Source of the DNA: Mastacembelus armatus
Taxonomy: Eukaryota; Chordata; Actinopteri; Synbranchiformes; Mastacembelidae
NCBI RefSeq assembly: GCF_900324485.2
Contig: NC_046646.1
Span: 18,377,156 to 18,441,155, forward strand
DNA length: 64,000 nucleotides
Reading direction: 5' to 3'
Under the pieces are notes generated by a model. It was given only the letters and a program-made list of their open reading frames with translations. It ran no database searches and was not told the origin of the DNA. This document shows positions 1 to 9,209 of this stretch, one piece after another; position 1 is the first letter of the stretch, and every line of letters starts with the position of its first letter. The position numbers were made by a program, and so were the translations under genes.

Positions 1-775
1 ATGGGGTCTAGTTCGTTGAGCACCACTGTGCGTATGGGTATTCCAGTGTGGGTTTCCCATGTGAGATGTCATACAAGACCACCTGTGCATTATGCTGACT
101 ATGTAATGAGTTAGTTTTTTTTTTTTGTGTGTACCTGCTGGTGTCTTTTGTAACTATGTTACACTGGTTTTTTGTTTATTGCTCTTTGTCATTACTGTTA
201 TTTTATTGATGGTGAAATATCAATAAAATTAAATGAAATGTCCCCAACATTTCATTTTGGTGAGAAGGGACAACTGTAAGTGAGTGTCTGAGCTGAGTGA
301 GCCTGCACTGTTTTACGTGGTCCTGTTGGGGGTTACATGTTTTATCCCCCTCCTCCCCACTAGGTAGACTCAGGAAGATGCGCGTTTTTTTCGGTGCTTC
401 TTGTAAACAGAGACTCGTCCCAGTTCTCCAAGAGTTCATTCGCCCCTGCATTTATCTTCACAGCATTAGTTTATCTGAGCCCCACTCAGCTTGCACGTTA
501 CACTGTAGCAGTAAGTGTCCAGCTTTCTGGTTCTATGTGTACTTACATTCCCACCTGGAGTTTGGTTAGGTTTTAGTGTTTTGGTTTCTCCTCCTGGTTT
601 GTCAGGCCCAGTGAGGCGTGGATCATTTCTGGCTATCTCATTGATCCCATTAGCCATAGCCCACATGGCTACACCTAATTCATAGACTCTTGGGTTACAA
701 TGTGTAAGCATCATTTTCAATCAAGCCATTTGTGTCAGCATCAGGCAGTTACACAGTTAAAAACATGAATGTTTA
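1..775. other. Left flank, no gene seen
   Basis: No credible coding region is visible. Short open frames on both strands have no recognisable family and no conserved start. The stretch contains one dispersed repeat fragment (511-606, listed separately). The promoter of the first receptor begins at its right edge. Confidence 0.6.
511..606 (-). repeat. LTR-like dispersed repeat fragment
   Basis: About 95 bp closely matches 12401-12507 and 55601-55707, sharing GTAAGTGTCCAGC, TGTGTACTTACATTCCCACC and TAGTGTTTTGGTTT. In the two later copies the segment lies inside a larger sequence that reads TGTCATGG at its outer edge on the minus strand, as in LTRs with TGTC...GACA ends. It is therefore called a fragment of an old LTR relic. 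The repeat is seen directly; the LTR identity is inferred. Confidence 0.5.
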
Positions 776-895
776 TCATGTGACACATCTATCCTCATTA
801 ATATTGTATCACAATGACAGAGGATACCATTTAAATGACAGGTCTGTCACACCTCACAACTGATTTCAGGAGCTGCACACTTGTTACTGTCTGAG
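776..895 (+). promoter_or_regulatory. OR1 promoter and untranslated exon 1
   Basis: A TCATGTGACAC motif (776-786) is followed by a weak TATA-like TTTAAAT (about 831-837), where the other loci have TATAAAT. Exon 1 ends CTGAG at 895 with donor gtgag. The intron would run 896-977 (82 bp), with acceptor catttag. Confidence 0.6.
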
Positions 896-988
896 GTGAG
901 TTTGGTAACAAATTCCCATCATTCAGCTGTGTCATCTTTTATTTTATATTGTGTAATTTTAGTATGTTTACATTTAGTTAAAAAAATT

Positions 989-1972
989 ATGTCTCCAGAC
1001 AAGAAAGCTGCTACCATAACTAATGTCACATTTGTTCATCCTGCAACATTCTACATCAGTGGATTTTCCAACATCCCTCATGTTACATATTTTTATATCT
1101 TCCTGTGTTTTGTCTATATCATGACTGTTGTTGGGAATGTTCTCCTTCTCTCAGTGATTTTCCTGGTCAAGACTCTTCATACTCCTAAATACATGATTGT
1201 GTTCAACCTGGCTTTGACAGATTTGTGTGGGAGCACTGCTCTCATCCCAAAAGTCTTAGACACATTTTTGTCTGACAACAGATACATTGTCTATGAGGCT
1301 TGTTTAAGTTATATGTTCTTTGTTTGGGTCTTTGCAAGTGTGCAGTCATGGACACTTGTTACTATGGCATATGACAGATTTATAGCAATTTGCTTCCCTT
1401 TAAGGTACCATAGTATTGTGACTAAACCATCTATTGCTGCAATGCTGCTGTTAGTGTGGATTGTTTTATTGAGTTTATTAGTATTTTCAATTGGGCTATT
1501 TGATCGTCTCTCCTTCTGTGGATCTTTGGTGATACAAAGCTTTTTCTGTGATTATGGACCAACATATCGTCTGGCCTGTAATGACATATCTTTAAATAAG
1601 ACAATGTCATACGTCAGCTTTGTAGTTGTCATGTGTTTACCTCCTGTATTAATAGCACTGACATATGTTTGCATTGCCATAGCACTGAGCAGGATTGCAT
1701 CACGGAAAGAAAGAGTGAAAGCATTGAAAACTTGTACTTCTCACCTGATTCTTGTGGCTATTTTTTACTTACCATTTCTGGGCACCAACATAGCTGTACT
1801 GACCTCCTCCCTCCATCCTAATGCCAGGATCATAAACTCTACTTTGGCACACACCATACCAGCTTTGCTCAATCCTATTATATACTCTTTAAAGACAGAA
1901 GAAGTGCTGAACTCTATCAGGAAACTTTGTAAAAACAATAGGATGAGTAAGATAGCCTCATCGATCTTTTAA
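989..1972 (+). CDS. Olfactory receptor, fish-type, OR1 of array
   Basis: A seven-transmembrane odorant receptor of 327 aa, expected in the cilia membrane of olfactory neurons and coupled to a G protein. The start is the ATG giving MSPDKKAAT; the frame stays open upstream, but that part lies in the 5' intron. An N-glycosylation site (NVT) sits near residue 12. TM1 has the GN motif, TM2 follows LHTPKYMIVFNLALTD, TM3 ends MAYDRFIAICFPLRY, TM6 starts KALKTCTSHL and TM7 holds PALLNPIIYSLKTEEV. Gene-specific blocks are WVFASV in TM3, VWIVLLSLLVFSIGLF in TM4 and MSYVSFVVVMCLPPVLI in TM5. It differs from the rest in MSPDKKAATIT and FVHPATF. AATAAA at 2140-2145 is a likely polyadenylation signal. Confidence 0.95.
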   Translation: MSPDKKAATITNVTFVHPATFYISGFSNIPHVTYFYIFLCFVYIMTVVGNVLLLSVIFLVKTLHTPKYMIVFNLALTDLCGSTALIPKVLDTFLSDNRYIVYEACLSYMFFVWVFASVQSWTLVTMAYDRFIAICFPLRYHSIVTKPSIAAMLLLVWIVLLSLLVFSIGLFDRLSFCGSLVIQSFFCDYGPTYRLACNDISLNKTMSYVSFVVVMCLPPVLIALTYVCIAIALSRIASRKERVKALKTCTSHLILVAIFYLPFLGTNIAVLTSSLHPNARIINSTLAHTIPALLNPIIYSLKTEEVLNSIRKLCKNNRMSKIASSIF

Positions 1973-2518
1973 CTGTTGTACTGACATATCAAAGTGTTAA
2001 CGTTTTACAAAATAACGCTGAAAATGTTATCTACTTTTTACTTAGAAGTCTTTGCCGTTTTACTTTAAATTGTAATTATGTATTTTTTTATTATTCATTG
2101 AATTTCTCTGTATTAGCCATGTAATGATCTGCTTTGTAAAATAAAATCAGAGATATGAATATGTTATAACTCTACACTCCTGAAAACATCAATTTTTTGA
2201 TAAAAAGACACCAACATCATTTTTTTTTTTTTCAAGTAATCATGGAGATGTAATTATTAAAGACAAATAGAAATATTTTATTACATCAGGTTTGGAGTGA
2301 AAATGCAGTAGAAAAAATTTCAACTCTTGGAAACTGATCACTGGTAAATATTCAATAGCTCATATGTTATATGTCTGATGCAGAGACAGAAAAGCATGAC
2401 TGAATCATCTTAAGTCAGAATAAATGGATCAGTAAATCCGGATCTCTTTACAAAACTTGATAATAATAAATAAATAAATCATATTAAATAAAAGGACAAA
2501 CTAGTCTTGTAATATCAG
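1973..2518 (+). other. 3' flank of OR1 (type A)
   Basis: Noncoding, AT-rich. It includes the probable 3' UTR ending shortly after AATAAA (2140-2145). The same sequence follows the genes ending at 17330, 22453 and 27646, so it is part of the duplicated unit. Confidence 0.7.
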
Positions 2519-2583
2519 TGGTCAAAGGTGTTACTGCGCAACAAGAAGTTTTTTTTGGTTTTGAATCCTGGAACATTTCTGTG

Positions 2584-3076
2584 TGTCAGTGTTTTAAAAT
2601 GCTGAAATGCAGACACAGACCAGATGAAATAACAATGTGTACAGTTTATTCACAAAGGTGACGATAAGTAACAAAAACTAAAGCATCAAGCTGTTGTTCA
2701 AAAAGTGAAAATTGATATAGACCTTTTCAAAATCAAACACCAAATGAGAAACAGAATGACAAAACATAATGTGCAAGTGTAGATCAGAGTTAAGAATAAA
2801 TAGAAAACAAACAGAGATGAATAAATACAATAATCCAAATGGTGGCAAGAAAGAAAGAGTGACAAGTGCAGAAACTATAATGGCAACAACAGCATACATC
2901 AACAGTGGATCTAGACACAGGAAAGGAAGAAAGGCAAGTATAAGTATAAGAATTAACTAATTCAGCACAGCTAGAGACATTCAGGAAAAATGTGGAACAT
3001 AAAGCAGAAAAACAAGAAATAAGACAACACAGGAAGTACTATCAAAATAAGTGTCTAAGACAGGAAGTCCATGACA
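2584..3076 (-). mobile_element. Solo LTR, 493 bp, Gypsy-like (fossil)
   Basis: On the minus strand it starts TGTCATGGACTTCC and ends CACTGACA, with AATAAA about 70 bp before the end, which is the form of an LTR. No internal region accompanies it. Copies of the same length lie at 17946-18438, 23066-23558 and 28251-28743, each in the same place in its unit, so it spread by unit duplication. Assignment to the Ty3/Gypsy group rests on the ends only. Confidence 0.65.
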
Positions 3077-3139
3077 GATCCTAACATTGTGGATTTTCTG
3101 CAGAAACCCTGTTTTCCTCCCACAGTCCAAAGTCATATA

Positions 3140-4773
3140 CAGTGGGTACGGAAAGTATTCAGACCCCTTTACATTTTTCACTCGTTGTGTCATTGCAGCC
3201 ATTTTCCAAAATCAAAAAAGTTCATTTTATTTCTCATTAATGTACACTCAGCACCCCATCTTGACAGAAAAAAACAGAAATGTAGAAATTTTTGCAAATT
3301 TATTAAAAAAGAAAAACTGAAATATCACATGGTCATAAGTATTCAGACCCTGTGCTCAGTATTGAGTAGAAGCATCCTTTTGAGCTAGTACAGCCATGAG
3401 TCTTCTTGGGAATGATGCAACAAATTTTTCACACCTGGATTTGGGGATCCTCTGCCATTCTTCCTTGCAGATCCTCTCCAGTTCTGTCAGGTTGGATGGT
3501 GAACGTTGGTGGACAGCCATTTTCAGGTCTCTCCAGAGATGCTCAATAGGGTTTAGGTCAGGACTCTGGCTGGGCCAGTCAAGAACGGTCACAGAGTTGT
3601 TCCGAAGCCACTCCTTTGTTATTTTAGCTGTGTGCTTAGGGTCATTGTCCTGTTGAAAGGTGAACCTTCGGCCCAGTCTGAGGTCCTGAGCACTCTGGAA
3701 GAGGTTTTCTTCCAGGATATCTCTGTACTTGGCCACATTCATCTTTCCTTCAATTGCAACCAGTCGTCCTGTCCCTGCAGCTGAAACCCCCCCCCCCCAC
3801 AGCATGATGCTCCCACCACCATGTTTCACTGTAGGGATTGTATTGGGCAGGTGATGAGCAGTGCCTGGTTTTCTCCACACATACCGCTTAGAATTAATGC
3901 CAAAAAGTTCAATCTTGGTCTCATCAGACCAGAGAATCTTATTTCTCATGGTCTGGGAGTCCTTCATGTATTTTTTGGCAAACTCTATGCGGGCTTTCAT
4001 GTGTCTTGCACTGAGGAGAGGCTTCCGTTGGGCCACTCTGCCATAAAGCCCCGACTGGTGGAGGGCTGCAGTGATAGTTGACTTTGTGGAACTTTCTCCC
4101 ATCTCCCTACTGCATCTCTGGAGCTCAGCCACAGTGATCTTTGGGTTCTTCTCTACCTCTCTCACCAAGGCTCTTCTCCCACGATTGCTCAGTTTGGCTG
4201 GACGACCAGGTCTAGGAAGAGTTCTGGTCGTCTCAAACTTTTTCCATTTGAGGATTATGGAGGCCACTGTGCTCTTAGGAACCTTGAGTGCTGCAGAAAT
4301 TCTTTTGTAACCTTGGCCAGATCTGTGCCTTGCCACAATTCTGTCTCTGAGCTCCTTGGGCAGTTCCTTCGACCTCATGATTCTCATTTGCTCTGACATG
4401 CGCTGTGAGCTGTAAGGTCTTATATAGACAGGTGTGTGCCTTTCCTAATCAAGTCCAATCAGTTTAATTAAACACAGCTGGACTCCAATGAAGGAGCAGA
4501 ACCATCTCAAGGAGGATCAGAAGAAATGGACAGCATGTGAGTTAAATATATGTCACTGCAAAGGGTCTGAATACTTATGACCATGTGATATTTCAGTTTT
4601 TCTTTTGTAATAAATTTGCAAAAATTTCTACATTTCTGTTTTTTTCTGTCAAGATGGGGTGCTGAGTGTACATTAATGAGGAATAAAATGAACTTTTTTG
4701 ATTTTGGCAAATGGCTGCAATGACACAAAGAGTGAAAAATTTAAAGGGGTCTGAATACTTTCCGTACCCACTG
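3140..4773 (-). mobile_element. Tc1-like DNA transposon, copy A
   Basis: A 1634-bp element with inverted ends starting CAGTGGGTACGGAAAGTATT and a TA on each side (3138-3139 and 4774-4775). A second, inner copy of the AAGTATTCAGACCC motif lies inside each long terminal repeat, the IR/DR layout known from fish Tc1 elements. Sister units at about 18497 and 28805 read CATATAGATCAGG without the insertion, which proves the target site. It carries one transposase frame. Confidence 0.95.
3356..4399 (-). CDS. Tc1-like transposase, copy A
   Basis: 347 aa with no interruption. It has an N-terminal paired-like helix-turn-helix region (MRSKELPKELRDRIVARH, then PRPGRPAKLS) and a DDE catalytic domain with WSDETK, QDNDPKH and NPIEHLW supplying the three acids. 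It binds the element's ends and cuts and pastes it into TA sites. The first ATG gives MSEQMRIMRSKEL; the family's usual start suggests MRSKEL may be the real one. It differs from copy B (47227-48267) by an extra residue at MLWGGGVSAAG, where a run of C bases has expanded. Whether it is expressed is not visible. Confidence 0.93.
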   Translation of the reverse strand: MSEQMRIMRSKELPKELRDRIVARHRSGQGYKRISAALKVPKSTVASIILKWKKFETTRTLPRPGRPAKLSNRGRRALVREVEKNPKITVAELQRCSREMGESSTKSTITAALHQSGLYGRVAQRKPLLSARHMKARIEFAKKYMKDSQTMRNKILWSDETKIELFGINSKRYVWRKPGTAHHLPNTIPTVKHGGGSIMLWGGGVSAAGTGRLVAIEGKMNVAKYRDILEENLFQSAQDLRLGRRFTFQQDNDPKHTAKITKEWLRNNSVTVLDWPSQSPDLNPIEHLWRDLKMAVHQRSPSNLTELERICKEEWQRIPKSRCEKFVASFPRRLMAVLAQKDASTQY

Positions 4774-5134
4774 TAGATCAGGTTAATTTATGCCTTTAAA
4801 TTGCCCATTGGTGTGAACATTTGTTTGTTGCCATGTGTCCACTCGTGTTTGTAACCTGCCTCTCATCCAGTGTCACCTGGGATTAGTTCCAACCTCACTA
4901 TCACAATGAATATCAGTAGTTAGTGGTAGATAATGTTTGGAAGGATTAAAATTTTATTGTTAGGCTACTTAAATCATTCATTATGTTTTCTAATTTATGG
5001 GATTGGTTCTTTTTCTTGTTTACAATGCAATAAAAAATAATTTAGTAGGCTGGTGACAGTAGTTAGCTGATCTGATTGCATCAACACCTTGATGACGTAT
5101 GCTATAGGACAGTTGCACAATAATAATTTCTAAT

Positions 5135-5249
5135 TCATGATCAGGTGACACTGCTTTTTTTGCTGTACCATAAGGGAAAGAAAATATAAATGGCAGGTCT
5201 GTCACAGTAAAACTCACTTCAGGGAGCTGCACACTTGTTACTGTCTGAG
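5135..5249 (+). promoter_or_regulatory. OR2 promoter and untranslated exon 1
   Basis: The motif TCATGATCAGGTGACAC (5135-5151) lies 34 bp before TATAAA (5185-5190). Exon 1 ends at 5249 (CTGAG/gtgagt). The intron is 5250-5332 (83 bp), with acceptor ttacacctag, 11 bp before the ATG. Confidence 0.75.
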
Positions 5250-5343
5250 GTGAGTTTGGTTTCAACGGTTCCCATCAGTCAGCTGTGTCATCTTTTATTA
5301 TATATTGTGTAATTTTCTCTTTTTACACCTAGTGAAAGAAATA

Positions 5344-6315
5344 ATGGCCCCAGACAAGAAAGCTGCTACCATATCTAATGTCACATTTGTTCGTCCTGCA
5401 AAATTTTATCTCAGTGGATTTTCCAACATCCCTCATGTTACATATTTTTATATCTTCCTGTGTTTTGTCTATATCATGACTGTTGTTGGGAATGTTCTCC
5501 TTCTCTCAGTGATTTTCCTGGTCAAGACTCTTCATACTCCTAAATACATGATTGTGTTCAACCTGGCTTTGATAGATTTGTGTGGGAGCACTGCTCTCAT
5601 CCCAAAAGTCTTAGACACATTTTTGTTTGACAACAGATACATTGTCTATGAGGCTTGTTTAAGTTATATGTTCTTTGTTTGGTTCTTTGGAGGTGTGCAG
5701 TCATGGACACTTGTCACTATGGCATATGACAGATTTATAGCAATTTGCTTCCCTTTACGGTACCATAGTATTGTGACTAAACCAGCTATTGCTGCAATGC
5801 TGCTGTTTTCATGGGTTGTTTTATTGAGTTTATTTGCATTTTCAATTGGACTACTTGATCGTCTCTCCTTCTGTGGATCTTTGGTGATACAAAGCTTTTT
5901 CTGTGATCATGGACCAACATTTCGTCTGGCCTGTAATGACACATCTTTAAATTACACAGTGGCAATTGTAGTCTTCACTATAATCATGTGCTTCCCTCCT
6001 CTATTAATAGCACTATCATATGTTTGCATTGCCATAGCACTGAGCAGGATTGCATCACATAAAGAAAGAGTCAAAGCATTGAAAACTTGTACTTCTCACC
6101 TGATTCTTGTGGCTATTTTCTTCCTACCTCTCTTGGGCACCAACATAGCTGCAGGGACCTCCTCCCTCCATCCTAATGCCAGGATGATAAACTCTACTTT
6201 GACACACACCATACCAGCTTTGCTAAATCCTATTATATACTCTTTAAAGACAGAAGAAGTGCTGAACTCTATCAGGAAACTTTGCAAAAATAGTAGGTTG
6301 ACCAACATAGCCTAA
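5344..6315 (+). CDS. Olfactory receptor, fish-type, OR2 of array
   Basis: 323 aa seven-transmembrane odorant receptor. Rough positions: NVT glycosylation site 12-14, TM1 32-57, TM2 66-88, TM3 104-128, MAYDRF 126-131, TM4 147-168, EC2 cysteines 177, 187 and 197, TM5 204-230, KALKTCTSHL 244-253, PALLNPIIYS 291-300. Its TM4 block LLFSWVVLLSLFAFSIGLL recurs in the genes at 26663, 42828 and 52418. It is almost identical to the receptor at 26663, differing mainly in one TM1/loop residue (VIFLVK for VIYLVK), in KERVKAL and at the C-terminal tail (NSRLTNIA). The start follows the 5' intron acceptor. There is no canonical AATAAA within about 200 bp of the stop. Confidence 0.95.
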   Translation: MAPDKKAATISNVTFVRPAKFYLSGFSNIPHVTYFYIFLCFVYIMTVVGNVLLLSVIFLVKTLHTPKYMIVFNLALIDLCGSTALIPKVLDTFLFDNRYIVYEACLSYMFFVWFFGGVQSWTLVTMAYDRFIAICFPLRYHSIVTKPAIAAMLLFSWVVLLSLFAFSIGLLDRLSFCGSLVIQSFFCDHGPTFRLACNDTSLNYTVAIVVFTIIMCFPPLLIALSYVCIAIALSRIASHKERVKALKTCTSHLILVAIFFLPLLGTNIAAGTSSLHPNARMINSTLTHTIPALLNPIIYSLKTEEVLNSIRKLCKNSRLTNIA

Positions 6316-6699
6316 TCAAACAAGATGACTTCTCTATCAATACTGTACTGACACATCAAAAGTTTAAAATGTTTAAACAGTAGTAGTTATCAAAGTTTAT
6401 TATTTTTGTTTTTTTCTTTTAAATTGTTTTTATTTTATCACAATCTATATTATTCTGTGTTTTGCTCTTAGTATCCATATACTGATTTTCTTTACCAAAT
6501 GAAGTCAGTGATATGAATATTTTGTCTTTACATGGCTTAAGATATGAAATATCTTCCAATATACACAATAGTTTTTACTTCTGAGATGTACATTTAATTA
6601 TTTAAAATTAAAATATGTACAGAATTTTCTTTATATATATGTTCAAATGTTTGAAATGAATTGATAACTTATTACATTAAGTCAGTGTTTACATACACA
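6316..6699 (+). other. 3' flank of OR2 (type B)
   Basis: AT-rich noncoding sequence shared with the flanks after the genes ending at 31962, 36225 and 43799. A diverged AAATGA sits where other units have AATAAA. No gene is seen. Confidence 0.65.
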
Positions 6700-8559
6700 G
6701 GCAGACAATGTAAGACATGCACCTTAGTGTGTTGATTGAGGGAAACATATTGCAGTCAAACTGTCATAGGCAAGTACAGCAAGTGCAAATGCCTCCAAAG
6801 TACCACAATCATTGTAAATGTGCATTTGGACCAAACATAAGTTGAATGGAACAACGTTATTCTTAATGAGGACTATTTTTATCATAGTGCAAGGTGCACA
6901 CACAGTAACTTAAGACTTTACCTGAGCCTTGTCCTCAAAAGACTTGAAACTCGACTTTGACCTGATGTTTGGGACTTGTGAACAATGTTTATTTGTTTGG
7001 GCGTTGTGGTGCTGCCCTCTGTTGGTAGGGAGCACTACCCATTGCTGGTGCGTCTTGCCACAGGTGACAGTAAACTGCAGTAAACTGAATTAGTGTGGTG
7101 AACATGGCAAACATGCGGTCCTGTTTGTTATCAAAGTTGATACACAGCCTAAACAAACAACGGACAACATGCAATCTGAGCAGTAAAAAATAAAAGATGC
7201 TTGATCGAGCATATCTAATTTTATCAGGCACCTCTAAATGTCCTCGACAGGTGAGCCAGTCGACATCAGCTCTTTAACCTGAGCTTGTTACTATCCATAG
7301 GCGAGTTTAGTCTATTTTTAGTTTAGTTTACATATTACATGGTCCATTTCTGCAGACTTGGCTGGAGTAGGTTACTGACTATTAGCCTACAATGAGTTTT
7401 AAAGTGGGCTGTATTGCTGATAATGTTTAAAGTAATGTTAATGCTCATTTAACTTCATGGAAGCGAAATATGAGCACTTTGTTTTATAAATATGGCCATT
7501 TAGTTTGTCCATAGATTAAAGTGGGACTACTTTGCCACTCAATATAGTTACTGGTTTGGACAACCTCAAGCAGCTCCACCACATTACTGGTGATAGCCCA
7601 TCAACAGTGGCCTACATGAATGGATAGTCTATTGAAATATTGTAAAAACAAACCTGAAACCCATTTGAAATTTCTTTTCTCCCTCACAAATGGACATATG
7701 TTTTTTTTGTACAAGAAAACAGACGTGCAGGTGAGAGACAAGGATGGAGAGGGAGAGGACAAAGACACAGAGCAAGACCTGGAAGAACCAGGTGTATCAC
7801 CACCCAGAGACGAACATGTACGAAACATGAGTAAGTTGATAAATTCATGTTTTACTTAGTTTGGACTGTTCTGGTCATTGTGACTTAATCCTGTCATTTT
7901 ACATTAACAAACATTTAGGAATGGTCCTTTCTAAATCAATCTGTTTTAATTTGTTGTTTCAAAATCTGTGATTGTTCACACTTCACCATTATTTAGAATA
8001 GTTAGAAACATATAAGCCACAGAAATGACAGATTGAACAGGTGGTTGAATGCTGATGCAGTTTGTCCATATGGGTAGATGGTGAAGGACCCATGAACAAA
8101 TTTCATCCACTCATCATCCTAGATCCTTGTTCAATCAGATTTTTTTTTTTTTTTTTTTTACATGAGTTTAATATAAAAGGCCTTTATACTTGGTAGCCTA
8201 ATCTCTCATCACTGTCATCTACTGAGGAGCTGAGCCCCCTAAACATGGAATCCTAGAATCACCCCTGTTACTAGCTTTGTGGAGCTTTGCAGTCTGCAAC
8301 AAGTATTGTTCATTGCTACCATGTGACTTGAGACTTGACTCGTACATCCAACAAATGATTTATGAGCATCTCTACTGCAAACAATGAGACAAATGCCAGA
8401 AAGATGAAGGAGATATTGATGTGGGGAAATGTCTCAAATCTGATTATATAGCAGCTTGGATGTTGAATGATGACAGAGTCTTTGAGAACAGGCCTGAGAA
8501 AAGCCAAAATGCCACAGACTGTGTTTTAGAGAACAACCTCTGTGTAAAGGTTCTGCAGC
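6700..8559 (-). pseudogene. Minus-strand OR pseudogene split by hAT element
   Basis: Two OR pieces lie around an inserted element. Segment 8375-8559 encodes the N-terminal part (HPSCYIIRF.TFPHINISFIFLAFVSLF), and 6700-6898 encodes TM2-TM3 as far as the start of TM4, including a form of CFPQST. Nothing of TM4-TM7 remains. Compared with 32351-34450, part of TM1-TM2 and the left end of the hAT element have also been deleted here. A T-rich tract followed by ACAG just beyond 8559 looks like a splice acceptor, suggesting this family also has a 5' untranslated exon. Confidence 0.8.
6899..8374. mobile_element. hAT-type element, left end lost
   Basis: The right end reads CATCTCTA, followed by CTGCAAAC, which matches CTGTAAGC at the left edge of fuller copies (32669-34265). 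That is an imperfect 8-bp target duplication, as in hAT elements. The left terminus is deleted in this copy. The interior holds only fragments: a weak match to a BED-finger-like SNFIRHLK run near 7210-7240 and an acidic 79-codon frame at 7620-7859 of unknown meaning. No intact transposase. Confidence 0.6.
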
Positions 8560-8988
8560 CTGTAAAAAAAAAAAAAAAAAAAGGGAATCATATCACATTA
8601 TAGGATCCCTGAAAGGTGCATGTGCATTATAATGACATTATGATTACTTTTAAACAGATTGTACTACAGTGGGAAGATATACTTTCCTCATTGATCTCCT
8701 GAGATAAACCTTCTCACTGACAGCACCCAACATAAAAGTTTTTAATGTTGTTAATTTGATCCACAAGAAACAGGCTGTAGTTAATCTGGAATGCACTCAA
8801 AAGTTTTGAATCAGTGTAGACTTTGCTGTTTATTTTGATTCATTTTTAAATCATTTATTTAGCTTAATATTTTCTGACATTTGGTTTAACTTTTGCAGTT
8901 TTTGCATTGTCCCACTACAGAGCATTTCATTCTGTTTCTGTCAACTGCATCAACATCAGACACATTAAAAAAAAAAACAATGTTTAAC
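8560..8988. other. Shared spacer between divergent OR families
   Basis: About 430 bp lie between the 5' side of the minus-strand OR relic and the OR3 promoter. It contains the poly-A run (poly-T acceptor tract on the minus strand) and a block conserved at 34451-35034, 42010-42605, 45247-45833 and 51602-52197. This copy lacks about 190 bp present in the others. No coding region is seen. Confidence 0.6.
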
Positions 8989-9115
8989 TCATGATCATGT
9001 GACACAGTGACCTCTATTTCTACTGTCTCACAATGACAGAGGATACAATATAAAAATGACAGGTCTGTCGCAGTACAACTCACTTCAGGAAACTGCACAC
9101 TTGTTACTGTCTGAG
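8989..9115 (+). promoter_or_regulatory. OR3 promoter and untranslated exon 1
   Basis: TCATGATCATGTGACAC (8989-9005), then TATAAAA (9049-9055) 44 bp on. Exon 1 ends at 9115. The intron is 9116-9198 (83 bp), with acceptor acacttag. Confidence 0.75.
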
Positions 9116-9209
9116 GTGAGTTTGGTTACAGCAGTTCCCATCAGTCAGCTGTGTCAACTTTTATTATATATTGTGTAATTTTCTCTTTTTACACTTAGTG
9201 AAAGAAATA

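Larger units (their letters stand above)
2519..4908 (+). repeat. Old tRNA-derived SINE, split by LTR and Tc1
   Basis: Pieces 2519-2583, 3077-3139 and 4774-4908 read continuously as a decayed copy of the SINE seen fresh at 60610-60986. Shared stretches include CAACAAGAAG...TTTGAATCC (B-box region), TTTCCTCCCACAGTCCAAAG and the region matching GTCACCTGGGATTAG. A solo LTR sits in the first gap and a Tc1 element in the second. Confidence 0.7.

Noticed and set aside
881-988. Upstream extensions of OR frames (e.g. MLLSEV..., MCNFLFLHLVKEI, MSFFILYF...)
   Set aside because: They begin at TTG or at non-conserved sites, run through the conserved 5' intron, and are not kept in all genes. The MAPDKK-type ATG after the acceptor is the start.
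2678-2960. Small frames on both strands inside the 493-bp LTR, recurring in each unit
   Set aside because: They lie within a noncoding LTR relic; recurrence reflects duplication.
6096-6308. Antisense frames of 60-90 codons over the OR 3' ends, repeated in many genes
   Set aside because: They are shadows of the conserved coding sequence and repeat only because the genes do.
7601-7859. 79-codon acidic frame in the hAT interior
   Set aside because: It is disturbed in the copy near 33.6 kb and matches no family I recognise. It may be a transposase scrap, but a gene cannot be supported.
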